A stretch of 41,080 nt of DNA from Oscillospiraceae bacterium (lineage in GTDB: Bacteria > Bacillota > Clostridia > Oscillospirales > Ruminococcaceae), in assembly GCA_017533485.1 (NCBI GenBank), contig JAFXIC010000012.1, positions 1-41,080 of the forward strand. Direction: 5' to 3'. This document shows positions 1 to 9,691 of this stretch, piece by piece (position 1 is the stretch's first letter; each line of letters starts with the position of its first letter). The notes beneath the pieces were generated by a model, which saw only the letters and a list, made by a program, of their open reading frames with translations, did no database searches and was not told where the DNA came from. A program made the translations under genes and the position numbers.

Positions 1-369
1 AAGGCAATCGGTCTCGTTATTCCCGAACTGAACGGCAAGCTCATCGGCTCCGCTCAGCGTGTTCCGGTTCCGACCGGCTCTACCACCATCCTGACCGCTG
101 TTGTCAAGGGTGCTGACGTTACCAAGGAAGGCATCAATGCTGCTATGAAGGCTGCTGCTTCCGCTTCCTTCGGCTACAACGAGGATCAGATCGTTTCTTC
201 CGATGTGATCGGCATGACCTACGGTTCTCTGTTCGATGCTACCCAGACCATGGTTTCCAAGATCGGCGACGATCTCTATCAGGTTCAGGTTGTTTCCTGG
301 TACGACAACGAGAACTCCTACACCAGCCAGATGGTTCGCACCATCAAGTATTTCGCTGAGCTCGGCTAA
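1..369 (+). CDS. gapA: Glyceraldehyde-3-phosphate dehydrogenase, C-terminal part (5' end outside window)
   Basis: The frame is open from base 1 to a TAA at 367-369 and gives the last 122 residues of type I GAPDH. GAPDH carries out the NAD-linked oxidative phosphorylation of glyceraldehyde-3-phosphate in cytosolic glycolysis. Visible family landmarks are the catalytic-domain stretches [17 protein letters not shown] and [14 protein letters not shown] near the C-terminus; the catalytic cysteine lies upstream of the window. A hairpin terminator follows 23 bases after the stop. The gene is separate from the pgk-tpiA-gpmI operon 24 kb away. The only doubt is the missing N-terminus. Confidence 0.97.
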   Translation, partial: KAIGLVIPELNGKLIGSAQRVPVPTGSTTILTAVVKGADVTKEGINAAMKAAASASFGYNEDQIVSSDVIGMTYGSLFDATQTMVSKIGDDLYQVQVVSWYDNENSYTSQMVRTIKYFAELG

Positions 370-392
370 TCCCCGATTCAAACAAATACCAC

Positions 393-422
393 AAAAGCCG
401 TCCATGAAAATGGGCGGCTTTT
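393..422 (+). terminator. Rho-independent terminator of gapA
   Basis: An 11-bp stem AAAAGCCGTCC / GGGCGGCTTTT with a short A-rich loop lies just after the gapA stop and ends in TTTT. Confidence 0.85.
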
Positions 423-475
423 GATATGATAGATTGGGTATGGGACAGCAGCCCATCCTCATTCTCACAGATCAC

Positions 476-514
476 AAAACCGTCTGCACCATTTCCGGTA
501 CAGACGGTTTTTTA
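476..514 (-). terminator. Terminator between the convergent gapA and lysS (serves lysS, possibly both strands)
   Basis: The stem is AAAACCGTCTG / CAGACGGTTTT with a loop of about 14 nt, directly downstream of the lysS stop. There are T-runs on both strands (six on plus, four on minus), so it can act in either direction. Confidence 0.75.
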
Positions 515-522
515 TGACGCTA

Positions 523-2154
523 TTATGCTTCTTCGGATGCTTCGTCCGCCGCAGCATTTTCTGCGGGCACATTCGGATCCAGCGATTTCATTGTCGGGAA
601 CAGCAGTACATCACGAATCGACTGGCTGTTGGTCAGCAGCATCACCAGACGGTCGATGCCATAGCCGATACCACCCGTTGGCGGCATACCGATTTCGAGT
701 GCATTCATAAAGTCCTCGTCGATATGGTTCGCTTCGTCGTCACCCTTCTTGATGAGCTCTTCCTGTGCTTCAAAACGCTTGCGCTGGTCAATCGGATCGT
801 TCAGCTCGGAATATGCATTGCACATTTCACGCGCGGTAATAAACAGCTCGAAACGCTCTACATAATCCGGCTTATCGGGCTTACGCTTTGTGAGCGGCGA
901 AATCTCGACCGGATGATCCATGACAAATGTCGGCTGGATCAGGTTCTCCTCAACGAATTCCTCGAAGAACAGGTTCAGGATATCTCCCTTTTCATGCCGG
1001 TCCTCATAGTGGACGCCCTTTTCATCCGCGATTTTCTTTGCAGCAGCTGTATCCGGAATTTCATCAAAATCAACACCCGCATACTTCTTGACCGCATCAA
1101 TCATCGTGATTCGTTCGAAGGGCTTTCCGAGGTCGATCATCACATCACCATAGGGCACGAGTGTTGTGCCGCAAACAGTCTGTGCGACATGGCGGAACAT
1201 ATTCTCCGTCAGGTCCATCATACCGTGATAATCGGTATATGCCTGATACAGCTCCATAAGCGTAAATTCAGGGTTATGACGGGTATCGACGCCCTCATTG
1301 CGGAAGACGCGTCCGATTTCATATACCTTCTCCAGTCCGCCGACAATCAGTCTCTTTAAGTAAAGCTCCAGCGAGATGCGAAGCTTCACATCTTCATTCA
1401 GGGCATTATAATGGGTTTCAAACGGTCTTGCCGCAGCACCGCCGGCATTCGATACCAGCATCGGTGTTTCAACCTCAAGGAAGCCCTGTGCATCAAGCCA
1501 CGAACGGATTGCAGCAATAATCTTGCTGCGCTTAATAAAGGTATCGCGTGCCTCCTCGTTCATGATGAGGTCCACATAGCGCTGGCGGTAGCGGGTATCA
1601 CGGTCTGTCAGACCATGGAACTTCTCCGGCAGCGGCTTTAAGGACTTCGAAAGCAGCGTTACCTTTTCCGCATGAACAGACAGCTCGCCGCTTCTAGTAC
1701 GGAAGAGCTTCCCCTCGACGCCGATAATATCACCGATATCCCATTTCCGGAATGCGGCAAAAGCTTCTTCGCCGATATCGTTCATGCGCACATAGACCTG
1801 CATTCTGCCCTCACGGTCACGTACATCGAGGAAATTTGCCTTTCCCATCTTTCGCCAGCTCATAATTCTTCCGGCGATTGTGACCATAAACTGTGCATTC
1901 AGTGCTTCGACGGCAGCCTTCTTTGTTTCCTCGTCGGCATCCTCCGGAAGCTTTGCATTCATTTCCGCTTCGGCATCGCCATACATCTGGCGGCACTGTG
2001 CAGTGCTTGCGGTGACATCAAAGCGTGTGACAAGGAACGGATCCTGACCGTTCTCCTGCATCTCTGTCAGCTTATCCAGACGGATCTGACGAAAGGAGGA
2101 GGGATCGCTGACCTGTTCCGCATTCTGCTGCGGATTTACATTCTTTTCACTCAT
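523..2154 (-). CDS. lysS: Lysyl-tRNA synthetase, class II
   Basis: This 543-residue enzyme charges tRNA-Lys with lysine using ATP in the cytosol. The N-terminal OB-fold anticodon-binding domain covers about residues 25-165. The class II catalytic core shows RYRQRYVDLI (about 188-197), motif 2 VYEIGRVFRNEG (about 277-288) and motif 3 GIGYGIDRLVMLL (about 495-507). It is somewhat longer than the roughly 500-residue Bacillus form. The excess is an acidic insertion at about residues 57-88, before the OB-fold, and an acidic Ala/Glu tail. The start is an ATG preceded by GAGGGA. It lies 14 bases downstream of greA and is probably co-transcribed with it, and perhaps with carB. Confidence 0.97.
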   Translation of the reverse strand: MSEKNVNPQQNAEQVSDPSSFRQIRLDKLTEMQENGQDPFLVTRFDVTASTAQCRQMYGDAEAEMNAKLPEDADEETKKAAVEALNAQFMVTIAGRIMSWRKMGKANFLDVRDREGRMQVYVRMNDIGEEAFAAFRKWDIGDIIGVEGKLFRTRSGELSVHAEKVTLLSKSLKPLPEKFHGLTDRDTRYRQRYVDLIMNEEARDTFIKRSKIIAAIRSWLDAQGFLEVETPMLVSNAGGAAARPFETHYNALNEDVKLRISLELYLKRLIVGGLEKVYEIGRVFRNEGVDTRHNPEFTLMELYQAYTDYHGMMDLTENMFRHVAQTVCGTTLVPYGDVMIDLGKPFERITMIDAVKKYAGVDFDEIPDTAAAKKIADEKGVHYEDRHEKGDILNLFFEEFVEENLIQPTFVMDHPVEISPLTKRKPDKPDYVERFELFITAREMCNAYSELNDPIDQRKRFEAQEELIKKGDDEANHIDEDFMNALEIGMPPTGGIGYGIDRLVMLLTNSQSIRDVLLFPTMKSLDPNVPAENAAADEASEEA

Positions 2155-2168
2155 CGGCTGTCCCTCGC

Positions 2169-2663
2169 TTACATATTATGATCCATCGAAATATCGAGGA
2201 CATGGAATGTCATCACACCGATCGGTGCTTCGACGATAAACATATCTCCGACGCGCTTATGCAGGGCAGCCTTACCGATCGGAGATTCATCCGAAATCCA
2301 GCCCTTTGCATAATCCGACTCTGTTCGGCCGACGATTTTGAGTGTTTCAATTTTTTCGGGGTTATCGCCGAACGCATCGCGCTTGAGTGTTACCACAGAG
2401 CCGTTTCCGACTTCATCCACCGATACGGTCTGGACGATTTCAGCGTGTGCGAGGGTATATTCCAGCTCTGCGATTTCAGTTTCCAGACGTGCTTGTTCGT
2501 TACGTGCTTCATCGTATTCTGCGTTTTCGGACAAGTCGCCGTAGCTTCTTGCTTCTGCGAGCTGATCCGCGACTTCACGGCGGCGTGTGCCGATCAGGTA
2601 TGCAAGTTGTTGTTCCAGCGCGTCATAATGCGCTTGAGACATTTGCTCGATATGCTCTGCCAT
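2169..2663 (-). CDS. greA: Transcription elongation factor GreA
   Basis: This 164-residue protein enters the RNA polymerase secondary channel and stimulates cleavage of backtracked transcripts. The N-terminal coiled-coil hairpin is visible as YDALEQQLAYL through ARLETEIAELEY, with the acidic tip DLSENAEYDEA. A C-terminal FKBP-like domain follows (VVTLKRD, SPIGKAALHKRVGD). The length is normal for the family. The ATG follows an AACGGAGG ribosome-binding site. The greA-lysS pairing is common in Firmicutes. No convincing promoter was seen between carB and greA. Confidence 0.96.
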   Translation of the reverse strand: MAEHIEQMSQAHYDALEQQLAYLIGTRRREVADQLAEARSYGDLSENAEYDEARNEQARLETEIAELEYTLAHAEIVQTVSVDEVGNGSVVTLKRDAFGDNPEKIETLKIVGRTESDYAKGWISDESPIGKAALHKRVGDMFIVEAPIGVMTFHVLDISMDHNM

Positions 2664-2715
2664 AGAAGAAACCTCCGTTTCTCATCGTTGTTTCATTTCA
2701 TTTCAATATTCAAGC

Positions 2716-2743
2716 AGGGAGCAGTCATAATGTGCTGCTCCCT
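2716..2743 (-). other. Perfect 9-bp hairpin between carB and greA
   Basis: AGGGAGCAG pairs with CTGCTCCCT around a 10-nt loop, 12 bases after the carB stop. On the minus strand no T-run follows. It is therefore more likely a partial attenuator or mRNA-end stabiliser than a full terminator, and greA-lysS may be fed by read-through. Confidence 0.55.
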
Positions 2744-2755
2744 ATCAGGAACCAA

Positions 2756-5700
2756 TTACTCGGTAATTTCTGCGTGGAATTCCTGAAGCGACTTTACGCC
2801 AAGTCCGGTATCCTGTTCCTTGAGTGCACGGATACCCTCCGCACTTGCGGTTGCAGCAGCCATCGTTGTAATATAGGGGATGCGGTACTTAATCGCAGCC
2901 TTACGGATATAGCTGTCATCCTGCAAGCCGTTCGCGCCCATCGGTGTATTGATAATGAGGTCGATCTTACCGTTTGTCATCGCGTCGGTGATATTCGGTC
3001 TGCCCTCATAGAGCTTTTTAATCAGTTCCGCTTCGATTCCGTTTTCGACGATCATCGCATAGGTCTTTCCGGTTGCAAGAATCTTGAATCCAAGATCGGA
3101 GAATTTTCTTGCGATCGGAACAAGCTCGCCCTTATCCATATCACAGACCGAGAGCAGAACGGTTCCGGAAACAGGCAGTCTTGTCTGGGTTGCTTCCTGT
3201 GCCTTATAGTAAGCCTCACCAAAGTTCGGAGAGATGCCGAGGACTTCTCCCGTCGAACGCATCTCCGGTCCGAGCACAGGGTCTACTTCCTGGAACATAT
3301 TGAACGGGAAGACAGCTTCCTTTACGCCGTAGTGCGGGATTTTCTTATCGCGCAATGCTGCGACCGGCGACGGTTTTCCAGTCAGCTCCGAGGTCATGAT
3401 TTCCGTTGCAAGACGAACCATGTTGATCGCACAGACCTTTGATACCAGCGGAACGGTACGGGACGCACGCGGATTCGCTTCGAGGACATATACCGTATCA
3501 TCCTCAATTGCATACTGCATATTCATCAGACCCGATACGCCCATTTCAACGGCAATCTTACGGGTATAATCCTTAATGGTTGCAACGTGCTTTTCGCTGA
3601 GGTTCAGCGACGGCAGTACACACGCGGAGTCGCCCGAATGGACGCCTGCCAGCTCGATATGCTCCATTACAGCCGGTACAAAGCAATTGGTACCATCGGA
3701 GATGGCGTCTGCCTCACATTCGGTTGCATGGTGGAGGAAGCGGTCAATCAGAATCGGTCTGTCGGGGGTGACGCCGACTGCCGCAGACATATAGACGCGC
3801 ATCATTTCATCATCATGCACAACCTCCATGCCTCTTCCGCCGAGGACATAGGACGGACGCACCATGACAGGATAGCCGATGCTGTTTGCGATTTCGAGCG
3901 CATCCTCGACCGTAACAGCCATACCTGCTTCCGGCATCGGGATTTCCAGCTTATCCATCATCGCACGGAAATGATCTCTGTCCTCCGCGAGGTCGATGGT
4001 TTCAGGGGAAGTACCGAGGATATTGACGCCGTTCTTCTTGAGGTCAGCCGCAAGATTCAGCGGTGTCTGACCGCCGAACTGTGCGATCACGCCGACCGGC
4101 TTTTCCTTCTCATAAATCTGGAGAACATCTTCCAGCGTCAGCGGTTCGAAATAGAGCTTATCGGAAGTATCATAGTCCGTAGATACGGTTTCGGGGTTAC
4201 AGTTGACAATAATGGTTTCGAAGCCGAGATCCTTGAGTGCGAGGGCCGCGTGAACACAGCAGTAGTCGAACTCAATACCCTGACCGATACGGTTCGGGCC
4301 GCCGCCGAGGATCATGATCTTCGGACGTTCGGTATTGCAGGGGCTCTTATCATCTTCGATATGGTAGGAAGAATAGTAATATGCACTATCCTTGGTGCCG
4401 CTGACATGAACGCCTTCCCAGCCCTCACGGATACCTGCGGCATAGCGTGCGTTCCGGATTTCCTCCTCGGAAACCTCCAGCAGCTTTGAGAGATAGCGGT
4501 CAGAGAAGCCGTCGAGCTTTGCCTGTTTCAGCACATCTGCTGACGGAACACTGCCCTTTGCAGCAATCAGGGACTGTTCTTCCTCAACAAGCTCGAGCAT
4601 CTGGTCGAGGAACCATTTCTTAATCTTTGTCAGCTTCATCAGCTCATCAACGGTTGCGCCCTTGCGGAGTGCCTCGTACATGACATACTGACGGAAGCTT
4701 GTGGGATACACGAGCATCGATAGGAGCTCTTCCTTGGATTTCTCATGGAAATCCTTCACGAAGCCAAGACCATAGTTTCCGGTTTCAAGGCTTCTGATGG
4801 CTTTCTGGAAAGCTTCTTTATAGGTCTTGCCGATGGACATGACCTCGCCGACCGCACGCATCTGGGTTCCGAGCTTATCCTCAGCACCCTTGAACTTTTC
4901 GAATGCCCAGCGTGCGAACTTAATGACGACATAATCGCTCGACGGAACATATTTATCGAGCGTACCGTACTTTCCGCACTCCATTTCATCGAGTGTCATA
5001 CCTGCTGCGAGCATTGCGGAAACGAGTGCAATCGGGAAGCCGGTTGCCTTCGACGCGAGCGCAGAGGAACGGGATGTACGGGGGTTAATCTCGATACAGA
5101 CGATTCTGTCGGATACGGGGTCATGTGCGAACTGGCAGTTACAGCCGCCGATGACCTCGATATTCTGAACGATTTTATATGCCTGCTCCTGCATTCTCTT
5201 CTGGACTTCCTCGGAGATTGTGAGCATCGGTGCGGAACAGAAGGAATCGCCCGTATGGACGCCGACCGGGTCAATATTCTCGATGAAGCAGACCGTAATC
5301 ATGTTGTTCTTCGCGTCACGAACGACCTCAAGCTCCAGCTCCTCCCAGCCGGTGATGCATTCTTCCACAAGCACCTGACCGATGAGGGACGCCTGAAGAC
5401 CTCTTGCACAGACAACCTTCAGTTCTTCGATGTTATACACCATGCCGCCGCCGGCACCGCCCATCGTGTAAGCAGGACGCAGAACAACCGGATAGCCCAG
5501 TTTGTCTGCGATTTCGACTGCCTCATCCACGGTATAGGCAACCTGGCTTTTTGCCATTTCAACGCCGATGGACTCCATTGTTTTCTTAAACTCAATTCTG
5601 TCCTCGCCGCGTTCGATGGCATCCACCTGAACGCCGATGACCTCGACATTGTATTCTTTCAGCACGCCTGCCTGATCCAGTTCGGAACAGAGGTTCAGAC

Positions 5701-5983
5701 CGGACTGGCCGCCGAGGTTCGGCAGCAATGCGTCAGGACGTTCTTTCTTGATAATCTCGGTGAGTCTCTCGCAATTGAGCGGCTCGATATAGGTGACATC
5801 TGCCACCTCAGGGTCGGTCATAATGGTTGCGGGGTTAGAGTTCACGAGTACGATTTCGTATCCCAGTTTACGCAGCGCCTTACAGGCTTGCGTACCGGAA
5901 TAGTCGAATTCACACGCTTGTCCGATGATAATCGGACCGGATCCGATAATCAGTACCTTATGGATATCATTTCTTTTTGGCAT
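2756..5983 (-). CDS. carB: Carbamoyl-phosphate synthase large subunit
   Basis: This 1075-residue protein makes carbamoyl phosphate from bicarbonate, ATP and ammonia for arginine and pyrimidine synthesis; the ammonia comes from the small subunit CarA. The two homologous halves are clear. Each begins with a pre-ATP-grasp segment (LIIGSGPIIIGQACEFDYSG; then ILGGGPNRIGQGIEFDY) followed by an ATP-grasp domain (GYPVVLRPAYTMGGAGGG; GYPVMVRPSYVLGGRGMEVV). The C-terminal MGS-like allosteric domain begins near LLSVCDMDKGELVPIA and includes LATGKT. The length is normal. The ATG has a GAGGTG ribosome-binding site. CarA is not adjacent, which is unusual: the next upstream gene is clpX, separated by a terminator and a promoter. 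Confidence 0.98.
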   Translation of the reverse strand: MPKRNDIHKVLIIGSGPIIIGQACEFDYSGTQACKALRKLGYEIVLVNSNPATIMTDPEVADVTYIEPLNCERLTEIIKKERPDALLPNLGGQSGLNLCSELDQAGVLKEYNVEVIGVQVDAIERGEDRIEFKKTMESIGVEMAKSQVAYTVDEAVEIADKLGYPVVLRPAYTMGGAGGGMVYNIEELKVVCARGLQASLIGQVLVEECITGWEELELEVVRDAKNNMITVCFIENIDPVGVHTGDSFCSAPMLTISEEVQKRMQEQAYKIVQNIEVIGGCNCQFAHDPVSDRIVCIEINPRTSRSSALASKATGFPIALVSAMLAAGMTLDEMECGKYGTLDKYVPSSDYVVIKFARWAFEKFKGAEDKLGTQMRAVGEVMSIGKTYKEAFQKAIRSLETGNYGLGFVKDFHEKSKEELLSMLVYPTSFRQYVMYEALRKGATVDELMKLTKIKKWFLDQMLELVEEEQSLIAAKGSVPSADVLKQAKLDGFSDRYLSKLLEVSEEEIRNARYAAGIREGWEGVHVSGTKDSAYYYSSYHIEDDKSPCNTERPKIMILGGGPNRIGQGIEFDYCCVHAALALKDLGFETIIVNCNPETVSTDYDTSDKLYFEPLTLEDVLQIYEKEKPVGVIAQFGGQTPLNLAADLKKNGVNILGTSPETIDLAEDRDHFRAMMDKLEIPMPEAGMAVTVEDALEIANSIGYPVMVRPSYVLGGRGMEVVHDDEMMRVYMSAAVGVTPDRPILIDRFLHHATECEADAISDGTNCFVPAVMEHIELAGVHSGDSACVLPSLNLSEKHVATIKDYTRKIAVEMGVSGLMNMQYAIEDDTVYVLEANPRASRTVPLVSKVCAINMVRLATEIMTSELTGKPSPVAALRDKKIPHYGVKEAVFPFNMFQEVDPVLGPEMRSTGEVLGISPNFGEAYYKAQEATQTRLPVSGTVLLSVCDMDKGELVPIARKFSDLGFKILATGKTYAMIVENGIEAELIKKLYEGRPNITDAMTNGKIDLIINTPMGANGLQDDSYIRKAAIKYRIPYITTMAAATASAEGIRALKEQDTGLGVKSLQEFHAEITE

Positions 5984-6011
5984 AACGCAAACACCTCACT
6001 TCTAACTAAAT

Positions 6012-6041
6012 ATTATATCACAGGTCACAGGGGAAATGCAA
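6012..6041 (-). promoter_or_regulatory. Sigma-A-type promoter of carB
   Basis: On the minus strand TTGCAT (6036-6041), an 18-nt spacer and TATAAT (6012-6017) lie about 30 bases upstream of the carB start. Confidence 0.75.
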
Positions 6042-6154
6042 GCTTTTTTGCTGATTTTTTGAAAATCGACATTCCGCATAAAACTCCCCCGATAAGATCT
6101 GTGGATTCTGCGGTTTTGGATAGTGGGAATCGGATGCTGCATCTGTACGACCCG

Positions 6155-6189
6155 AAAAAACGCCATCCACAGCACAAGCGCGGGATGGC
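6155..6189 (-). terminator. Rho-independent terminator of clpX
   Basis: On the minus strand GCCATCC / GGATGGC closes a hairpin, followed by G and six T. It sits 15 bases after the clpX stop. Confidence 0.8.
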
Positions 6190-6204
6190 ATTTCTTTTCG
6201 CATA

Positions 6205-7476
6205 TCAGGCAGTCACAGCAATCGGCTGATTCTCCTTATCGAGCAGCAGCGGCGGCTGATGTTCGCGGAGCCGTTCGCCGGTGATCTTCACCTTTCTGAC
6301 ATTTCCCATCGACGGTGCGTCAAACATGGTCTGCATCAGCGTTTCTTCGAGGATGCCGCGGAGTCCGCGTGCACCGGTTTTCTGTGCGATTGCCCGCTTC
6401 GCGATCTCCGTCAGCGCATCCGCATCCACCTCCAGCTCGATATCATCATAGCGGAAAAGCTTTGCGTACTGACGCAGCAGCGCATTTTTCGGCTCGGTTA
6501 AAATCCGGACCAGCGAATCCTCATCCAGCTCATCCAAAGTTGTAATAATCGGAAGCCGTCCCACAAGCTCCGGCACGATGCCGAATTTCACGAGATCCTG
6601 CGGAATGACCTTCCGGAAGATATTGGCAGTCTGTTCCTTTTTCGAGACAATTTCTGCGCCGAAGCCGAGTCCCGAAGACTGGGTACGGTGGATGATATGG
6701 CGCTCAAGCCCATCAAATGCACCGCCGCAGATAAAGAGGATATTCTTGGTATTGATCTGGATAAATTCCTGATTGGGGTGTTTTCTTCCGCCCTGCGGCG
6801 GGACATTCGAAATTGTTCCCTCGATGATTTTCAGAAGCGACTGCTGGACGCCCTCGCCGCTGACATCTCTTGTCAGGGAAGTATTCTCGGATTTTCTGGC
6901 AATCTTATCAATTTCGTCGATATAGATGATTCCGCGTTCTGCCGCCTCGACGTTGAAATCAGCAGCCTGAATCAGGCGCAGCAGCACATTCTCGACATCA
7001 TCTCCGACATATCCGGCTTCCGTCACGGTTGTCGCATCGGCAATCGCAAACGGAACATCCAGAATTTTCGCAAGCGTCTGGGCGAGATAGGTTTTTCCGA
7101 CGCCTGTCGGACCGAGCAGCAGCACATTACTCTTTTGCAGCTCGACATCATCGCCGTCATCCTGGCTGTTAATCCGCTTATAGTGGTTATAGACCGAAAC
7201 GGAAAGCGCAATTTTCGCGCTGTCCTGACCGACAACATATTCATCCAGCACCTTCTTGATTTCCGAGGGCTTCAGGAGCGTCATTTCTTTCAGTTCCTGC
7301 GGCATCTGATGTTTTCGGTTTTTGGAATGCGGCGGATGGACGCTTCCATAAATCAGCTCATGGCAGTAGACCACGCATTCGTCGCAGATATTGGAATTCC
7401 CGGCGGAAAACATACTCGAGACCATAGACTCGCCTTTTCCGCAGAAATTACATTTTCTTATAGATTTATCCGGCAT
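6205..7476 (-). CDS. clpX: ATP-dependent Clp protease ATP-binding subunit ClpX
   Basis: This 423-residue AAA+ unfoldase feeds substrates to the ClpP chamber. The N-terminal zinc-binding domain has C9-x2-C12 and C31-x2-C34. The AAA+ module shows Walker A GPTGVGKT (about 122-129) and Walker [12 protein letters not shown]; the pore loop lies at [11 protein letters not shown], and a RGLRGILEE sensor region follows. An in-frame ATG 57 bases upstream would run into clpP. The start at 7476 is chosen because AGGAAGG precedes it at good spacing and the family N-terminus begins just there. It is 31 bases downstream of clpP, in the classic tig-clpP-clpX order. Confidence 0.97.
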   Translation of the reverse strand: MPDKSIRKCNFCGKGESMVSSMFSAGNSNICDECVVYCHELIYGSVHPPHSKNRKHQMPQELKEMTLLKPSEIKKVLDEYVVGQDSAKIALSVSVYNHYKRINSQDDGDDVELQKSNVLLLGPTGVGKTYLAQTLAKILDVPFAIADATTVTEAGYVGDDVENVLLRLIQAADFNVEAAERGIIYIDEIDKIARKSENTSLTRDVSGEGVQQSLLKIIEGTISNVPPQGGRKHPNQEFIQINTKNILFICGGAFDGLERHIIHRTQSSGLGFGAEIVSKKEQTANIFRKVIPQDLVKFGIVPELVGRLPIITTLDELDEDSLVRILTEPKNALLRQYAKLFRYDDIELEVDADALTEIAKRAIAQKTGARGLRGILEETLMQTMFDAPSMGNVRKVKITGERLREHQPPLLLDKENQPIAVTA

Positions 7477-7507
7477 GTATATGCAGTCCTTCCTGTTGCG
7501 GCAGCGT

Positions 7508-8098
7508 TCAGCGCTTTGCAACCACCTTATCAATCAAACCGTAAGCCATTGCTTCTTCTGCGGTCATGAAATTATCGCGCTCGACATCCCGCTGGATTTC
7601 CTCGATGGACTTTCCGGTATTTGCCGCAAGCATCCGGTTCAGACGATCTTTTGTGCGGAGGAGATTTTCGGTACGGATCTGGATATCAGTTGCCTGACCG
7701 GTCAGTCCGCCGCCCATAATCAAAGGCTGATGGATCATAATTTCGCTGTTGGGGAGTGCAAGACGCTTTCCCTTTGTACCGGACGAGAGGAGGAATGCAC
7801 CCATCGAAGCGGCAAGTCCGACACAGATTGTCTGGACATCGCATTTAATATACTGCATCGTATCATAAATCGCCATACCTGCGGTTACAGAGCCGCCGGG
7901 GCTGTTGATATAGAGGGAGATATCCTTTTCAGGATCCTGACTCTCCAGAAAGAGGAGCTGTGCGACAACAAGGCTCGCGGAGGTATCGTTGACATCCTCA
8001 CACAGCATAATGATACGGTCATTCAGGAGGCGGGAGAAAATATCATATGCTCTCTCGCCGCGGTTGGTTTGTTCAATGACGGTTGGGACAAGACTCAT
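7508..8098 (-). CDS. clpP: ATP-dependent Clp protease proteolytic subunit ClpP
   Basis: This 196-residue serine peptidase forms the tetradecameric chamber that degrades proteins delivered by ClpX or other Clp ATPases. The catalytic triad is visible: Ser98 in GLAASMGAF, His123 in EIMIHQPL and Asp171 in DVERDNFM. The N-terminal motif [20 protein letters not shown] is typical. The length is normal. The ATG has a GAAAGGATG ribosome-binding site. The gene lies between tig and clpX. No clear promoter of its own was seen in the 129-base gap after tig, but a strong hairpin is present there. Confidence 0.98.
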   Translation of the reverse strand: MSLVPTVIEQTNRGERAYDIFSRLLNDRIIMLCEDVNDTSASLVVAQLLFLESQDPEKDISLYINSPGGSVTAGMAIYDTMQYIKCDVQTICVGLAASMGAFLLSSGTKGKRLALPNSEIMIHQPLIMGGGLTGQATDIQIRTENLLRTKDRLNRMLAANTGKSIEEIQRDVERDNFMTAEEAMAYGLIDKVVAKR

Positions 8099-8174
8099 GC
8101 TCTGTCATCCTTTCTCAATACATAGAATTTCCAAGAAACGACATCCATCGCATCTTTACATATATAGAGGAATT

Positions 8175-8203
8175 GCGCGTTCTCCGGTTCCGGAGCAACG
8201 CGC
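8175..8203 (-). other. Stable hairpin between tig and clpP
   Basis: GCGCGTT (8175-8181) pairs with AACGCGC (8197-8203). Inside it CTCCGG pairs with CCGGAG, with a single bulged C and a TT loop. This makes about 13 base pairs with no T-run, so it is not a simple terminator. It may set the tig to clpPX ratio or protect an mRNA end. Confidence 0.6.
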
Positions 8204-8227
8204 GATCCTTTATTGTTCTTTAGTTTT

Positions 8228-9562
8228 TTATTCCTCGGAAGCAGCCTCTGCGGGTTCTTCAGCAGCAGCCATCTCGTTGTCAACTACGGCATTGTTCTTT
8301 ACCAGCTCGACAACCTTTGTGACGCGCATATCCAGCTTGAAGTCATCCATCGGGATCTGAGCCTTTACGACCTCGATCGGTGCACCGACACGGCCGGCAA
8401 ACTCATTCAGACCCTCTTCGAGCTCCTCATCGGAGATCTGGATATCCTCGGTGTCTGCGATCTTTTCGAGTGCAAGACGGAGGAGAACTTCCTTCTTTGC
8501 CTGCTCCTCGTAGGTATCACGAAGCTGCTCCATGGTCATACCGGTCAGCTCGAGATACTCGGAAAGCTTGATGTCAGCATACTGATGCTGGAGTCTGTGT
8601 TCGAAATCGTGAACGAGCTGGTCGATGCGGCGCTCATACATGACGTTCGGAACGACAGCATCGGTACGCTCGATGATTGCATCGAATACAGCGTTGTCGA
8701 AGTTGTTCTGTGCAGCATTCTTTGCCTGCTCCTCAAGCTTTTCCTTGATATCAGCACGCATTTCAGCGATGGTATCGAACTCGGAGACATCCTTTACGAA
8801 CTCATCATCAGCTTCCGGAAGCTCCTGTGCAGAGATCGAAAGGATCTCAATCTTGAAGACAGCTTCCTTGGATGCATAACGCTCGTCGCTGTAATTCTCG
8901 GGGAAGGTAACATTGATATCGAAGTTTTCGCCGATGGAGTGGCCGACAATCTGATCCTCGAAGCCGGGGATGAACTGATTGCTGCCGAGACGGAGCGGAT
9001 ATGCCTCGCCCTTGCCGCCTTCGAATGCGACATCATCAATAAAGCCTTCGAAATTGATCTTTACTTCATCGCCGAGCTGAGCTGCGCGATCGTCAACATC
9101 AACGATACGAGCCTGACGCTGGCGGAGGATTTCGATCTGCTGGTCGATATCAGCCTCGGTGATCTCGCGGATTACCATCGGTGCATGGATGCCCTTATAT
9201 TCGCCGACAGTGACCTCCGGCTTTGTGATGAAGGTGACCTTGAGGGTTGCGCCGGCTTCCTTGGAAGCGTCAACGATTTCGACTGCGGGACGGTCAACGA
9301 GCTGGAGATCGAGTTCCTGCATAATCTCAGCGAGCTGAACGGGTGCGATATCATTGATTGCGTCCTCGAAGAAAACGCCTTCGCCGTAGAGCTTTTCAAC
9401 CATCTTGCGCGGAGCCTTGCCCTTACGGAAGCCCTTAACGGCAATCTGGTTCTTCTGTCTGCGGTATACACGCTCACAGGCGGCTTCGAGATCCTCAGCA
9501 GAAATAGAGAATGTCACTTCTCTCATATTGACATCGGTTTTCACATCAGATACAATGTTCAT
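8228..9562 (-). CDS. tig: Trigger factor (ribosome-bound chaperone and peptidyl-prolyl isomerase)
   Basis: This 444-residue protein binds near the ribosomal exit tunnel and folds nascent chains. The N-terminal ribosome-binding domain contains a GFRKGKAPRKMVEK loop (about residues 45-58) matching the GFRxGKxP signature that contacts ribosomal protein L23. The central FKBP-type domain includes GDEVKINFEGFIDDVAFEGG and QFIPGFEDQIVG. The C-terminal helical domain runs to an acidic tail. The length is normal. The ATG follows TTGGAGG. It heads the tig-clpP-clpX cluster, linking folding with proteolysis. Confidence 0.97.
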   Translation of the reverse strand: MNIVSDVKTDVNMREVTFSISAEDLEAACERVYRRQKNQIAVKGFRKGKAPRKMVEKLYGEGVFFEDAINDIAPVQLAEIMQELDLQLVDRPAVEIVDASKEAGATLKVTFITKPEVTVGEYKGIHAPMVIREITEADIDQQIEILRQRQARIVDVDDRAAQLGDEVKINFEGFIDDVAFEGGKGEAYPLRLGSNQFIPGFEDQIVGHSIGENFDINVTFPENYSDERYASKEAVFKIEILSISAQELPEADDEFVKDVSEFDTIAEMRADIKEKLEEQAKNAAQNNFDNAVFDAIIERTDAVVPNVMYERRIDQLVHDFEHRLQHQYADIKLSEYLELTGMTMEQLRDTYEEQAKKEVLLRLALEKIADTEDIQISDEELEEGLNEFAGRVGAPIEVVKAQIPMDDFKLDMRVTKVVELVKNNAVVDNEMAAAEEPAEAASEE

Positions 9563-9630
9563 GAATGGTTTCCTCCAATATTTTCATTTTCAGGTCTCAG
9601 CGACAAAACAGCGCTTTGACAGATATACTG

Positions 9631-9659
9631 ATTATAGCACAAACCGCCGGATTTTTCCA
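9631..9659 (-). promoter_or_regulatory. Probable promoter of tig
   Basis: On the minus strand a perfect TATAAT (9631-9636) lies about 70 bases upstream of the tig start. The -35 is weak: TGGAAA at 17-nt or CTGGAA at 18-nt spacing. Confidence 0.5.
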
Positions 9660-9691
9660 GTCGTTTTTTGCACTTCTTCATTCCTTACAAA

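Noticed and set aside
4745-6229. 494-residue plus-strand open frame opposite carB
   Set aside because: Shadow of carB codon usage; composition is His/Asp/Cys-rich with no recognisable domain, and the minus-strand carB is unambiguous.
7477-7533. N-terminal extension of ClpX from the upstream in-frame ATG
   Set aside because: It would overlap clpP, lacks similarity to the family, and a good AAGGA-type ribosome-binding site serves the ATG at 7476.
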